Positions 17,611 through 26,048 of a stretch of 44,721 nt of DNA are shown here, piece after piece (within the stretch, counting starts at the first letter, position 1; every line of letters starts with the position of its first letter). Source of the DNA: Chloroflexota bacterium (GTDB taxonomy: Bacteria; Chloroflexota; Anaerolineae; J036; Brachytrichaceae); the NCBI GenBank assembly GCA_021788625.1, contig JAJYKL010000028.1, forward strand, positions 1 to 44,721. Direction: 5' to 3'. Under the pieces are notes generated by a model. The model saw only the letters and a program-made list of their open reading frames with translations. It was not told where the DNA came from and ran no database searches. Position numbers and translations under genes: made by a program.

Positions 17611-18173
17611 TTAGCCCATCTCCCATGGTCTTGATGAAACGGATATGGAGTGTTCACCACCCTCGGCGAAGGGCACCACACACGACCCTACCAAGGCGCC
17701 ACCGAACTCGCGTGGCGGATCGGCATGAACGCACAATAAGATAGGGTGTGAGTGTAGGCTGATCGACGCTGGAAAGCAGACCCTTACTCGGCGCAAGGTA
17801 AACCTGCAGCGACAACAGCGCTCGCACGTGCAACGCACACCGAATTCCATCCAATAACTACTTTCACCGTAGCAGTGCGTTTCACGGCGTTTGGCGAATC
17901 ACTACACTACTTATATGTACGGCTGGTTGCCGGGTGGAAGCGAGCGATGACACGTACAGTGCACCAACGGCAAGCTGCCGATTGGATATTACGAGGTGAT
18001 CAATGATGGCGATATCCTACTCCAAGCCAGGCAGGATGTCAACGAATTGTTGACTTATTATTGAGCTTTTTTTTAGAATCAGCCGTTGTTTGCGTATTGG
18101 TTCCGAACTAAGTCGCCTGATTAGTCATAAATATCGTATACAAGGCGTGCCATCGAGGTAACAAAGCTTATCT
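17611..18173. other. Intergenic region with a possible gene relic
   Basis: This stretch lies between the start of the acyltransferase gene and the 3' end of the homospermidine synthase gene. No intact gene is convincing. One plus-strand frame reads from an ATG at 17915 to a stop at 18062-18064 with a single in-frame stop at 17948-17950; its end (for example GYYEVINDGDILLQA) looks protein-like. A hairpin and T run follow directly. It may be the end of a decayed gene. Confidence 0.3.
18038..18074 (+). terminator. Small hairpin with T run
   Basis: GTCAAC and GTTGAC arms enclose five bases, followed after 12 bases by eight T residues (18067-18074). It overlaps the stop codon of the possible relic reading frame. 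The gap between stem and T run is long for a classical terminator. Confidence 0.35.
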
Positions 18174-19625
18174 TTATGGATTGAATCTAAATGTCTCAAA
18201 CTGCCACATATCTTCATCTTTCGGGCGCGGTCGACCGTAACGAGCGAACAAATCCACCCGGTTCTTGAGTGGAGTCCAATCGGTCTGAATCGACGGACAC
18301 GGCCCCAGATAAGGGTTGGCTACGCCTAACACTTCCTCATAAGGCAGATCGTCAGGCACCAGTAATCCACGCTGTGGGTTGCGCACCATCCACGCCAGCG
18401 CACCCAGCACCGATGCGGCCACCTGCAGGGTGGTGGCGTTCTGATGAGGTATCAGGCAGCGTGCTTCGTCTATATCAAGCTGTGACCCCACCCACCAACC
18501 ATTCAGCTCGTGACCTAAAAGCAGCACGCCCAGTTCGTCTCGACCACTCAGGATCTCGTCGGTCATGATCCGTTCTCGTTCTTGCATCTGGTAATTGCGC
18601 ATTTTCAGTTCGTGCAGCGAGGCCATGGTCGCGTCGGTGGGCAGGTAGGCGTAATTGACCGTGGGTCGGTAGATGGGTACGCCGTCCTCCCATACTGTCA
18701 GGTGCTCGCTGATGGTATACGCTTCACCATGGCGCACCATCATGCCGATGATCTCGCCCATCGGCACCCACGACCGCACGTAGGTGTTGATGCCCATCTG
18801 GCTGAGGCATATCTGGTTACAGGGGCCGTGGTCGTGAGCCTGCGCGCCAGCCGGCAGGCGACGCTCGTGCGTGCCCCAACCCATCTCCGCTGGAGCGATG
18901 CCCTCCTCATAAAAACCGGCCACCGACCAGGTATTCACAAACTCGTTCATCTCTTTAGGCTTGCTACCTATTTGCGTGTCGCGTTCCGAGACATGAATTA
19001 CCTTGACACCCGTGTGCATGGCCAGCCGCGCATAATCGCGGTCGGCCAGCGCTCGCTCCAGACTGGCCTGTCGCTCCGCACCCTGTCCGCGCTCCAGCAT
19101 CGCGGCGGCGATATCGTGCAAAGCCACTTTGGTCCAGTGACTCACCAGGCCTGGATTGGCGCCGTGCTCCACCACGGCTGTGGGGCCGGGTTTCGCCCAG
19201 CGTTGCGTTAATTGCTTCAATCCCATGTGCCGGGCATAGAGGGTGCGTGACGTTGGAGGGTCCCCCTCGGCAAAATAGGGATTCCACAATTCGATCGATG
19301 TGTTCACATACAGCACATCGTGGTCGTGGCACCATTGCACGATATCCTCAGCTCCGATATTCCATGCCAGATCGATGAGCAAATCACCAGGGCCCAGGTA
19401 TTGACCCAAAACGGTGGGCAGATTTTCCGGTGTTATACGCTCCTGCACGTAATTCGCTCCAGCGTTCAGCGTTTCACGGATGTGCTCGCGCCGGTCTTCG
19501 AAGTCCATGATCGTCATGCGTTTGAAGTCCATTTCCAGATGGCGTAACAACAACGGTTGCAAACATTGAGAGACAGCCCCACAACCGAGCAGCAGCACCC
19601 GCCCTTGGAAAGGAATTTTCATCAT
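18174..19625 (-). CDS. hss: Homospermidine synthase
   Basis: The 483-residue length matches bacterial homospermidine synthase. The N-terminal Rossmann motif LLLGCGAVSQC (about residues 11-21) and the segments DLLIDLAWNIGAEDIVQWC, VLYVNTSIELWNP and VVEHGANPGLVSHW are typical of this saccharopine-dehydrogenase-like family. The NAD-dependent enzyme makes homospermidine from putrescine (or spermidine plus putrescine) in the cytoplasm. No other polyamine genes are in the window. The gene is divergent from a TolB-like propeller gene, and a 24-bp palindrome lies 34 bases before its start. Two adjacent ATG codons leave a one-residue doubt about the start. Confidence 0.92.
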   Translation of the reverse strand: MMKIPFQGRVLLLGCGAVSQCLQPLLLRHLEMDFKRMTIMDFEDRREHIRETLNAGANYVQERITPENLPTVLGQYLGPGDLLIDLAWNIGAEDIVQWCHDHDVLYVNTSIELWNPYFAEGDPPTSRTLYARHMGLKQLTQRWAKPGPTAVVEHGANPGLVSHWTKVALHDIAAAMLERGQGAERQASLERALADRDYARLAMHTGVKVIHVSERDTQIGSKPKEMNEFVNTWSVAGFYEEGIAPAEMGWGTHERRLPAGAQAHDHGPCNQICLSQMGINTYVRSWVPMGEIIGMMVRHGEAYTISEHLTVWEDGVPIYRPTVNYAYLPTDATMASLHELKMRNYQMQERERIMTDEILSGRDELGVLLLGHELNGWWVGSQLDIDEARCLIPHQNATTLQVAASVLGALAWMVRNPQRGLLVPDDLPYEEVLGVANPYLGPCPSIQTDWTPLKNRVDLFARYGRPRPKDEDMWQFETFRFNP

Positions 19626-19658
19626 CGATCGATATGCCCTTATTTGGTTTGTGATGAG

Positions 19659-19682
19659 CCATACGCAGTCTGATGCGTATGG
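19659..19682. promoter_or_regulatory. 24-bp palindrome, candidate operator
   Basis: Perfect 9-bp arms, CCATACGCA and TGCGTATGG, flank the 6-bp centre GTCTGA. The site sits in the divergent promoter region between hss and the propeller gene, where dimeric repressors often bind. No regulator gene of an obvious matching type is adjacent. Confidence 0.5.
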
Positions 19683-19775
19683 GTATCGAACACTGGTCCA
19701 CTCAAATCATACATTGATCAGCCTGAGGTGAAATAATAGGGGTGGCATTTTAAGGGTATGGCAGGAGCGCTTTAC

Positions 19776-20918
19776 ATGGAACAGTGGATCACCTTCGCCT
19801 CGCGCAACCAAATCGGCCTGGTTCGTCCCGACGGCACGGGTCTGCACACACTGGAGTTCGGAATGCCATCGCAGTTGAACTGGCAGTTGGGGCCATGTTT
19901 CGCGGACGGTGAACGCTGCGTATTGACGAGTTACGAGGCAGGTAAACCCTGGGAGCACATGGTACACACCCACTTGTGGCTCTATCACTTTCGCCGGGGC
20001 ACACTGGATGAATTAGCCACCCAACAACGCCTCGCGCCCATGACCCTGTGTGCCGCGTTGCTGCCGGGTGAAGCGCGCATGGTGATGGCGCCCATCATAG
20101 ACCATGAGCAGCTTATCTACACTGCCAATCTTGACGGCTCCGAGCCGGAAGCACTGACGAGTGCAGGCGAGGGGTTCGCTTATGGCGTCACGCTGAGTCC
20201 CGATGCGAGCCGGCTGGCCTATCACATCACGGGACCCGGCGATTTGCCCTACCGTGTGTGCGTCATGCGATGTGACGGCACTCACAAGGTAACGGTGGCT
20301 CACCAGGAGGGTCATCTCTACTTCGGTCCAGCCTGGTCGCCGGATGGCGCATGGCTGGCTTTTGAGGACTGTCGCTACCAGGAAGACCCTGGACACGATT
20401 GGGCTGATCTTTGTCTGGGTGATCCGGCCGATGCTGACCACCAGCCAGTTCGGGGGCTCACGTCTGATCGGCGACAATGGTTTGGCACCAGTTTTGGCGG
20501 CCCGCAGACACGTGGAAGCGGCTCGGAGATAGCGTGCTGGTCTCCGGACGGGCAGTGGATCACTTACACGCGCGCATCACCTGGCGCATGCACCGCGTGG
20601 CCATATCAGTCTCAGCGGCCCGACACAGACCATTTCAACCGCGACTACCTGCCCGAGCAGGCGTGCGGCGGAACGCAAGTCTGCCTGCTGAATCCGTTCG
20701 ATGGCCGGGTAAAGGAACTTACACCGTACGAACCGCTGGTATGGAACTTCCGGGCACGCTGGTCACCCGACGGAGAACACATGTCCTTTAGCCGGGCACG
20801 CGTGGGGCAGCCCAGCGAGGTGTGGGTGATGGATGCAGAGGGTGCTCATGCGCGCCTGCTCACGCGTGGCTTCGATAACGCTGGTGCAGATCACGCCCGC
20901 TGGCTGGTGCTAAAGTAG
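19776..20918 (+). CDS. TolB-like PD40/WD40-type beta-propeller protein
   Basis: The start is placed at the ATG at 19776, with GCAGGAG 8 bases upstream; an ATG at 19758 is the alternative. The 380-residue protein has no signal peptide and consists of repeating blades with PD40 motifs: LSPDASRLAYHI, WSPDGAWLAFEDC, WSPDGQWITYTRA and WSPDGEHMSFSRA, plus a final EVWVMDAEGAHARLLT. The fold is that of the TolB C-terminal domain and of oligogalacturonate lyase. A cytoplasmic location makes a TolB role unlikely. Only 6 bases separate its stop from ywbE, so the two are probably co-transcribed. Its function is unknown. Confidence 0.8.
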   Translation: MEQWITFASRNQIGLVRPDGTGLHTLEFGMPSQLNWQLGPCFADGERCVLTSYEAGKPWEHMVHTHLWLYHFRRGTLDELATQQRLAPMTLCAALLPGEARMVMAPIIDHEQLIYTANLDGSEPEALTSAGEGFAYGVTLSPDASRLAYHITGPGDLPYRVCVMRCDGTHKVTVAHQEGHLYFGPAWSPDGAWLAFEDCRYQEDPGHDWADLCLGDPADADHQPVRGLTSDRRQWFGTSFGGPQTRGSGSEIACWSPDGQWITYTRASPGACTAWPYQSQRPDTDHFNRDYLPEQACGGTQVCLLNPFDGRVKELTPYEPLVWNFRARWSPDGEHMSFSRARVGQPSEVWVMDAEGAHARLLTRGFDNAGADHARWLVLK

Positions 20919-20924
20919 CTCAAA

Positions 20925-21137
20925 ATGAGTGTACCCACGCGAAACCAGATCAAGCCCGGTATGCGAGTGCAGATCGTGGAGAAGCACAACCAGCGCACGG
21001 GAGCGTTGACCACCGGCACCGTCGCACGTATTCTCACCAACAGTGCTACGCATCCGCACGGTATCAAGGTGATGCTGACGGATGGGACGGTCGGCCGTGT
21101 ACAGGTTATCGTTGAGGCAAACGTCCCGTCAGCATGA
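20925..21137 (+). CDS. ywbE: YwbE family protein
   Basis: The 70-residue protein matches the small YwbE (DUF2196) family over its whole length. Conserved strings are RNQIKPGMRVQIVEK, QRTGALTTGTVARILT and HPHGIKVMLTDGTVGRVQ. The family is predicted to form a small beta-barrel and has no firm function. Its last 4 bases overlap the aminotransferase start (ATGA), which indicates translational coupling. Confidence 0.88.
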   Translation: MSVPTRNQIKPGMRVQIVEKHNQRTGALTTGTVARILTNSATHPHGIKVMLTDGTVGRVQVIVEANVPSA

Positions 21138-22303
21138 GCGGCTTCCTTGCTGATGCGGACCTGAGCGTCAACCGGCTTGAGCAGGCGCGCCGGCGTGCCG
21201 CCGAGCGTGGCTACCTTGACCTGACCAGTTCCAACCCCACGCAGCAGGGGATGCTTTTCCCACCTGGCGTTTTACGCGCAGCCGCTGACGACTATTGGAG
21301 CACGCGGCGTTACGCTCCGGACCCGCACGGCCTGCCCATAGCCCGTGCAGCAGTCGCAAACTACTACGCGCACCGCACCCCACCTGACCAGATCAACCCC
21401 AATTCGATCTTCATGACGGCCAGCACCAGCGAGGCGTACAGTCTTCTCTTTGCGTTGCTGACTGAACCTGGCGACAACATCCTGGCACCCGACATCACCT
21501 ACCCGCTCTTCGAGTACCTGGCCACAATTCATCATATAGAGCTACGGCCCTATCGGCTGGTCGAGGAGCGCGGCTGGCAGATCGATCCGGAGAGCCTGCA
21601 TGCTCAGGTGGACAGACATTCGCGCGGGGTGCTCATTATCTCGCCGCACAATCCCACCGGTATGATCGTGCAGACGCCGGTTTCTGCGCTGGATGAATTG
21701 GGCTTACCGGTTATCTGCGACGAGGTCTTCGCCGAGTTCACCTATCGTGCAGCTTTTACACCTCCTTTCACCACATTACACCCTCATGTTCCCGTATTTA
21801 TGTTGAATGGCATCTCCAAGCTATTCGCTTTGCCAGATCTGAAATTGGGCTGGATCGCCCTGAACACACCTGCCGCACAACGCTACGCCGAGCGCCTGGA
21901 GGTACTCAACGATACGTTCCTGGGCGCCAGCTCACTGATTCAGAGCATGCTTCCACAACTCTTTGAACGGAGCACCGGGTTTGTGAGTACTATGCGGACG
22001 ACCGTGCGTGACAACCTTGACATGGCTCTGGAGATGCTCTCATATTGCCCAGGCGTGCGAGCTCATTCACCTGATGGCGGTTATTACCTGTTCCCTGAGG
22101 TGCCGGATTGGGATAGCGAGGAGGAACTGGTATTGCACCTTCTGGATGCAGGAGTGCTGGTCCATCCAGGCTACTTTTACGGCACCTCGCGCGGGGTGCA
22201 TATCATGCTCTCGGCGCTGACGGAGCGAGCGACCCTCCGGGCTGGTCTGTCGCGGCTAATTCAGTCCCTTAATCTGCCACACACGCCACACACCGGAAAA
22301 TAG
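21134..22303 (+). CDS. PLP-dependent class I/II aminotransferase
   Basis: The 389-residue enzyme has the fold-type I aminotransferase plan. The substrate-end motif SSNPTQQG is near residue 35, the cofactor-binding TASTSEAYSLLF near 97-108, the HNPTG motif in IISPHNPTGM, and the internal-aldimine lysine K229 in NGISKLFALPDLKLGW. It is cytoplasmic. The GISK-LFALPDLKLGW context resembles aspartate/alanine-type aminotransferases, but substrate specificity cannot be fixed. It overlaps ywbE by 4 bases and is followed by murJ after 21 bases. Confidence 0.9.
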   Translation: MSGFLADADLSVNRLEQARRRAAERGYLDLTSSNPTQQGMLFPPGVLRAAADDYWSTRRYAPDPHGLPIARAAVANYYAHRTPPDQINPNSIFMTASTSEAYSLLFALLTEPGDNILAPDITYPLFEYLATIHHIELRPYRLVEERGWQIDPESLHAQVDRHSRGVLIISPHNPTGMIVQTPVSALDELGLPVICDEVFAEFTYRAAFTPPFTTLHPHVPVFMLNGISKLFALPDLKLGWIALNTPAAQRYAERLEVLNDTFLGASSLIQSMLPQLFERSTGFVSTMRTTVRDNLDMALEMLSYCPGVRAHSPDGGYYLFPEVPDWDSEEELVLHLLDAGVLVHPGYFYGTSRGVHIMLSALTERATLRAGLSRLIQSLNLPHTPHTGK

Positions 22304-22309
22304 ACACTG

Positions 22310-22315
22310 TACAAT
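22310..22315 (+). promoter_or_regulatory. -10 box directly before murJ
   Basis: TACAAT is followed by 9 bases and then the murJ ATG. No ribosome site lies in the gap. The string TGTACAATGGC also occurs before glyQS with the same 9-base spacing. A leaderless or nearly leaderless message is suggested. Confidence 0.5.
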
Positions 22316-22324
22316 GGCTTTCAT

Positions 22325-23908
22325 ATGCAAGCACGCTCGCTTGCCCGGGCGGCAGTGCTCGTAGGGATTGCCTATGTCCTGAGTAATCTGACAGGCCTGG
22401 GACAGCGCATCATCGTTACCTCCCGCTTTGGCACGAGCGTTGAATACGACGCTTTTAACGCTGCGTTTCGCATTCCCGATCTGCTGTTTAGCCTGCTGGC
22501 AGGCGGTGCGCTTGCCTCCGCCTTCATCCCCACATTCACAGCCCGTCTCAGCCTCGCTCAGCAGGCATTGGCATGGCGCCTGGCAGCTGTGATCGCCATT
22601 CTGGTTTTCATCATAATGACTGCGGTGGCCGCTGCGGCTGCATTATTGGCACCCTTTCTGGTACGCACCATCATTGCGCCGGGATTCCACGACGAGTCTG
22701 AAGTGGCACTCACCGTTGCCTTGATGCGGGTCATGCTCATCTCAACAGTCATCTTTGGCGTGAGTGGCCTGCTGATGGGTGTGCTGCAGTCGAATAATTC
22801 GTTTCTTGCGCCGGCGATTGCACCATCGCTCTATAACATCGGCATCATTTTTGGTGCGGTGGTGCTCAGTGGCCAGGGCATCTATGGTGTGGCTCTGGGT
22901 GTGGTGCTTGGCTCAGCTTTGCACTTGGTCATCCAGGTGCCTGCGCTGCTGCGCATACTCTCCGGACGTGGGAGTGCGCCCGGTCGCTCTGTGTTCTCGA
23001 GTCGTGAATTACGCGACGACGTCCGCAACGTGGTGCGCCTGATGTTACCGCGTATTGTGGGACTCGGCGCCGTGCAAGTGAACCTGATCGTCACAGTGGC
23101 ACTTGCGTCCGGTATGGGCGAAGGAGCCGTCTCAGCCCTGAATATTGCGTTTGCCACCCTTATCCTGCCACAAGCAGCCATTGCACAGGCCACGGCCACC
23201 GTGCTCTTCCCCACCATCAGTGCACATGCAGCACGTGGCGAGCATGATGAATTCGGCGCAGCGCTCACACGTGCCATCAACGTGGTGATCGCACTCAGCG
23301 CGCCCGCATCAATCGGGCTGATCATGTTGGGACAGCCCATTATCCGGCTGCTTTTTCAGCGTGGCACCTTCGGCCCACAATCGACGGCAGCGGTGGCATT
23401 CGCTCTGATGTGGTACGGTGTGGGCCTGGTGGGTCATTCTGCGCTAGAGGTGGTGACGCGCGGGTTCTACGCCCTGCACGACACATTGAGCCCGGTTGTG
23501 CTCAGCGTTGCCAGCATGGTTATGAATGTGGCGCTCAGCCTGATCCTGGCAGGCGTGTTCAGTAGTCAGCACCTGCCACCCTATGGTGGCTTGGCGCTGG
23601 CGAACTCGGTTGCCACGGCGCTGGAAACATTGATACTCTTCGCATTACTGGCACGACGCGTTCCGGAATTGGATATGCAACAAAGCCTGGTGGCTTCACT
23701 CAAGAGTGCACTCGCATCAGGTGTGATGGCAGCAGCGCTCTGGGCATGGTTGTCTCTGGCCGGCAGCGGAAACGTGGCGGCACTGGTGGCGATCCCGGCT
23801 GGCGTGGCAGTCTATTTCGGCACTGCGTGGGTGCTTCGCAGTGACGAAGCTCTTTTTGCTGCTCGCATTGTACGTACACGCCTGGCCCGGCACATGCCCT
23901 TGTCATAA
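22325..23908 (+). CDS. murJ: Lipid II flippase MurJ (MviN family)
   Basis: The 527-residue protein is a polytopic membrane protein with about 14 helices. Family marks include the N-terminal SNLTGLGQRIIVTSRFGTS, DAFNAAFRIPDLLFSLLAGGALASAFIPTF given here as its parts AFRIPDLLF and GGALASAFIP, and the central arginine-containing helices. It moves lipid II across the cytoplasmic membrane for peptidoglycan synthesis. Its presence implies that the cell makes, or once made, a peptidoglycan-type wall. It starts 9 bases after a TACAAT box and may have its own promoter, although the aminotransferase gene ends only 21 bases upstream. Confidence 0.93.
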   Translation: MQARSLARAAVLVGIAYVLSNLTGLGQRIIVTSRFGTSVEYDAFNAAFRIPDLLFSLLAGGALASAFIPTFTARLSLAQQALAWRLAAVIAILVFIIMTAVAAAAALLAPFLVRTIIAPGFHDESEVALTVALMRVMLISTVIFGVSGLLMGVLQSNNSFLAPAIAPSLYNIGIIFGAVVLSGQGIYGVALGVVLGSALHLVIQVPALLRILSGRGSAPGRSVFSSRELRDDVRNVVRLMLPRIVGLGAVQVNLIVTVALASGMGEGAVSALNIAFATLILPQAAIAQATATVLFPTISAHAARGEHDEFGAALTRAINVVIALSAPASIGLIMLGQPIIRLLFQRGTFGPQSTAAVAFALMWYGVGLVGHSALEVVTRGFYALHDTLSPVVLSVASMVMNVALSLILAGVFSSQHLPPYGGLALANSVATALETLILFALLARRVPELDMQQSLVASLKSALASGVMAAALWAWLSLAGSGNVAALVAIPAGVAVYFGTAWVLRSDEALFAARIVRTRLARHMPLS

Positions 23909-23963
23909 AATCCACCTTACGACGAATAAAGAATAGGGAGATAATAATAATTCGTGATATAGC

Positions 23964-24362
23964 ATGTCAGATATGATTTTGTTCCTCGATAACGATGAAA
24001 AGCCGGCCAGGCAGCCTCCGCCAGGACCTGTCCGGGTGGCGGATTATCGTATTATGCCGTGGCCTGATGGTACACGCGTGACAGTGGAACTGGGATTTAC
24101 GCCTTCTCAACAATCGCCCGCCCTGGATGTCAGCATCCTTTCCACGGATGGTCGGGTGCTTCGCACCATGTCTATGGTTGGCACTGTCGAGCGACGCCCG
24201 GCCCCCACGCTCCACTTGCCGGCCCTGGAACATGATACGAAGTTAGCTGTGTTGATCGAGATGCTGGAAGATGGGCAGGTGACACAACAGATCGTCGTAC
24301 CATTTGAGGTGGGCGGCTCCATAATCAAGCAGAAGGTGGACGATGCACCGCCCAGGGGGTAA
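23964..24362 (+). CDS. Hypothetical small protein upstream of moaA
   Basis: The 132-residue protein was not recognised. It has an acidic N-terminus, a Pro-rich stretch (RQPPPGPVRVADY) and then a beta-rich part of about 90 residues with alternating strands such as TRVTVELGF, ALDVSILSTDG and LAVLIEMLEDGQVTQQIVV. This suggests a single Ig-like or beta-sandwich domain. It has no signal peptide, membrane helix or cysteine. It lies between murJ and moaA on the same strand. A GGGAG lies 24 bases before the ATG, too far for a good ribosome site. Confidence 0.6.
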   Translation: MSDMILFLDNDEKPARQPPPGPVRVADYRIMPWPDGTRVTVELGFTPSQQSPALDVSILSTDGRVLRTMSMVGTVERRPAPTLHLPALEHDTKLAVLIEMLEDGQVTQQIVVPFEVGGSIIKQKVDDAPPRG

Positions 24363-24477
24363 TGCAAGAGCTGGTATGGAACAGGTTTTATCCACCCCAT
24401 CGACCATTCCTCGTGCAAGACACGAGCCACACGAAGTACCCGCTAGTGAGCCAGGGCTGGCATCAGCGGGCAGGACG

Positions 24478-25452
24478 ATGGATGCCTTTGGACGCCACAT
24501 TCACTACCTGCGAGTCTCACTGACAGACAAGTGCAATTTACGCTGCGTCTACTGCATGCCGGAGCAAATGGTATTCCGTCCCAGTGACGAATTACTGAGC
24601 GACGAGGAGCTTTTCACCGTCCTGCGCGCGACCAGCCTGCTGGGGTTCGACAAGTATCGCCTGACGGGCGGTGAGCCGACGGTGCGGCCAAACCTGGTGG
24701 GCATCGTGGGAGAGATCGCGCGTATGCCAGGTGTGCGTGAAATCACCATGACCACCAACGGCTTGCGATTGGCGAATCTGGCGGTACCACTCAGGCAGGC
24801 CGGCCTGCAGCGAGTGAATGTCAGTCTGGATTCCCTGGACGAGCAAAAGTATCATCGCCTTACACGCTGGGGTCATGTGGGCGATGTGCTGGCAGGCATC
24901 AACGCTGCCGAAGCGGTTGGTATGCATCCGGTGAAGATCAATTGTGTGGTTATCCGTGGCTACAATGAGGACAGCATGACTGACCTGGCACGTTTGACTT
25001 ACGAACACGACTGGCAGGTGCGCTTCCTTGAGGTTATGCCATTTGCCGATGTGGCTGACTTTCAGCAGGCCAGCATTGTGACCACGCAGGAGATGATGCG
25101 ATATATCGAGTCGACCGTCGATCGGCTAGTTGAGTTGAATGACGGCAAATTGGATGGCGAGGCCAGGCTGTATCGCCTGCCTGGTGCGCGCGGAGAAATC
25201 GGCTTTATTAGCCCGGTGACTGTACCATTTTGTGCCAGTTGCAGCCGCGTCCGGTTGACGGCGGATGGCACCTTGCGGTTGTGTCTGCTCAAGGACGGCG
25301 AATTGGATCTGAAGACCCCCTTGAGGCGTGGGGCCGGCGTCGACGAGCTGGCTGAATTGATGCGCATGGCCATCTGGCATAAGCCATGGGGGCACGACCT
25401 GTCTCACGGTGTCATTCCACAGAACCGTATCATGAGTGAGATTGGCGGCTAG
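24478..25452 (+). CDS. moaA: GTP 3',8-cyclase MoaA
   Basis: The start at 24478, with AGGA just upstream, gives 324 residues, the normal MoaA length; in-frame ATGs at 24343 and 24376 would add a Pro/Ala-rich tail that the family lacks. The radical-SAM cluster motif CNLRCVYC (C19, C23, C26) and the C-terminal cluster region [21 protein letters not shown] are both intact, and the protein ends in GG as active MoaA does. It converts GTP to 3',8-cyclo-7,8-dihydro-GTP, the first step of molybdenum cofactor synthesis, in the cytoplasm. moaC and moaD-moaE follow. Confidence 0.95.
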   Translation: MDAFGRHIHYLRVSLTDKCNLRCVYCMPEQMVFRPSDELLSDEELFTVLRATSLLGFDKYRLTGGEPTVRPNLVGIVGEIARMPGVREITMTTNGLRLANLAVPLRQAGLQRVNVSLDSLDEQKYHRLTRWGHVGDVLAGINAAEAVGMHPVKINCVVIRGYNEDSMTDLARLTYEHDWQVRFLEVMPFADVADFQQASIVTTQEMMRYIESTVDRLVELNDGKLDGEARLYRLPGARGEIGFISPVTVPFCASCSRVRLTADGTLRLCLLKDGELDLKTPLRRGAGVDELAELMRMAIWHKPWGHDLSHGVIPQNRIMSEIGG

Positions 25453-25469
25453 GAGGAGCATGGAGGTTT

Positions 25470-25533
25470 GAGATTGGCGACTGGTTATTCGGTCACGCGT
25501 ATACAGATGCGAGTCTGTTCAATCTCCAATCTC
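25470..25533. repeat. Inverted-repeat element between moaA and moaC
   Basis: GAGATTGG at 25470-25477 and CCAATCTC at 25526-25533 are exact inverted arms. The right arm sits in a run of the form CAATCTCCAATCTCC. The same type of sequence appears in the glyQS linker and near 33240 and 37815, so this is one copy of a dispersed short repeat. Confidence 0.6.
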
Positions 25534-25550
25534 CGTTCTGTGGAGGACAG

Positions 25551-26018
25551 ATGAGTTTGACTCACCTTAGCACAATGGGCGAGGCGCGCATGGTGGACGT
25601 GGGCGCTAAAGCTGATACGCACCGTATCGCAGAGGCGCGCGGTTTCGTTTCGCTCAACGGGGATGCGTACAATGCCATCGTACATGGTAACCTGGCCAAA
25701 GGCGACGCTCTCTCCGTAGCGCGCATTGCCGGTATCCTGGCGGCCAAGCGTACCAGCGACCTGATTCCGCTATGCCACCCCGTCAGTCTGACTAAAGTTG
25801 AAGTGCATTGTGAACCGGAGAACGGGCAGATCTGCATCCGCTCGCATGTTGAGTGCATGGGTAAAACCGGTGTGGAGATGGAAGCACTCACTGCTGTCAG
25901 TGTGGCCGCCCTCACCATTTATGACATGGCCAAGGCAGTTGACCGGAGCATGATCATTCACGAGATACACCTGACCTACAAGACAGGTGGGAAGAGCGGC
26001 GACTACAATTCTGATTGA
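25551..26018 (+). CDS. moaC: Cyclic pyranopterin monophosphate synthase MoaC
   Basis: The 155-residue protein is full length for the family. Conserved blocks are [60 protein letters not shown] and the C-terminal KTGGKSGDY, which hold the active-site lysines, histidine and aspartate. It turns 3',8-cyclo-dihydro-GTP into cyclic pyranopterin monophosphate. GGAGG lies 5 bases before the ATG. The inverted-repeat element separates it from moaA, but the order and strand indicate one operon. Confidence 0.95.
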   Translation: MSLTHLSTMGEARMVDVGAKADTHRIAEARGFVSLNGDAYNAIVHGNLAKGDALSVARIAGILAAKRTSDLIPLCHPVSLTKVEVHCEPENGQICIRSHVECMGKTGVEMEALTAVSVAALTIYDMAKAVDRSMIIHEIHLTYKTGGKSGDYNSD

Positions 26019-26048
26019 TTCACCTGCAACACTAACCCGGCTCGGCCT

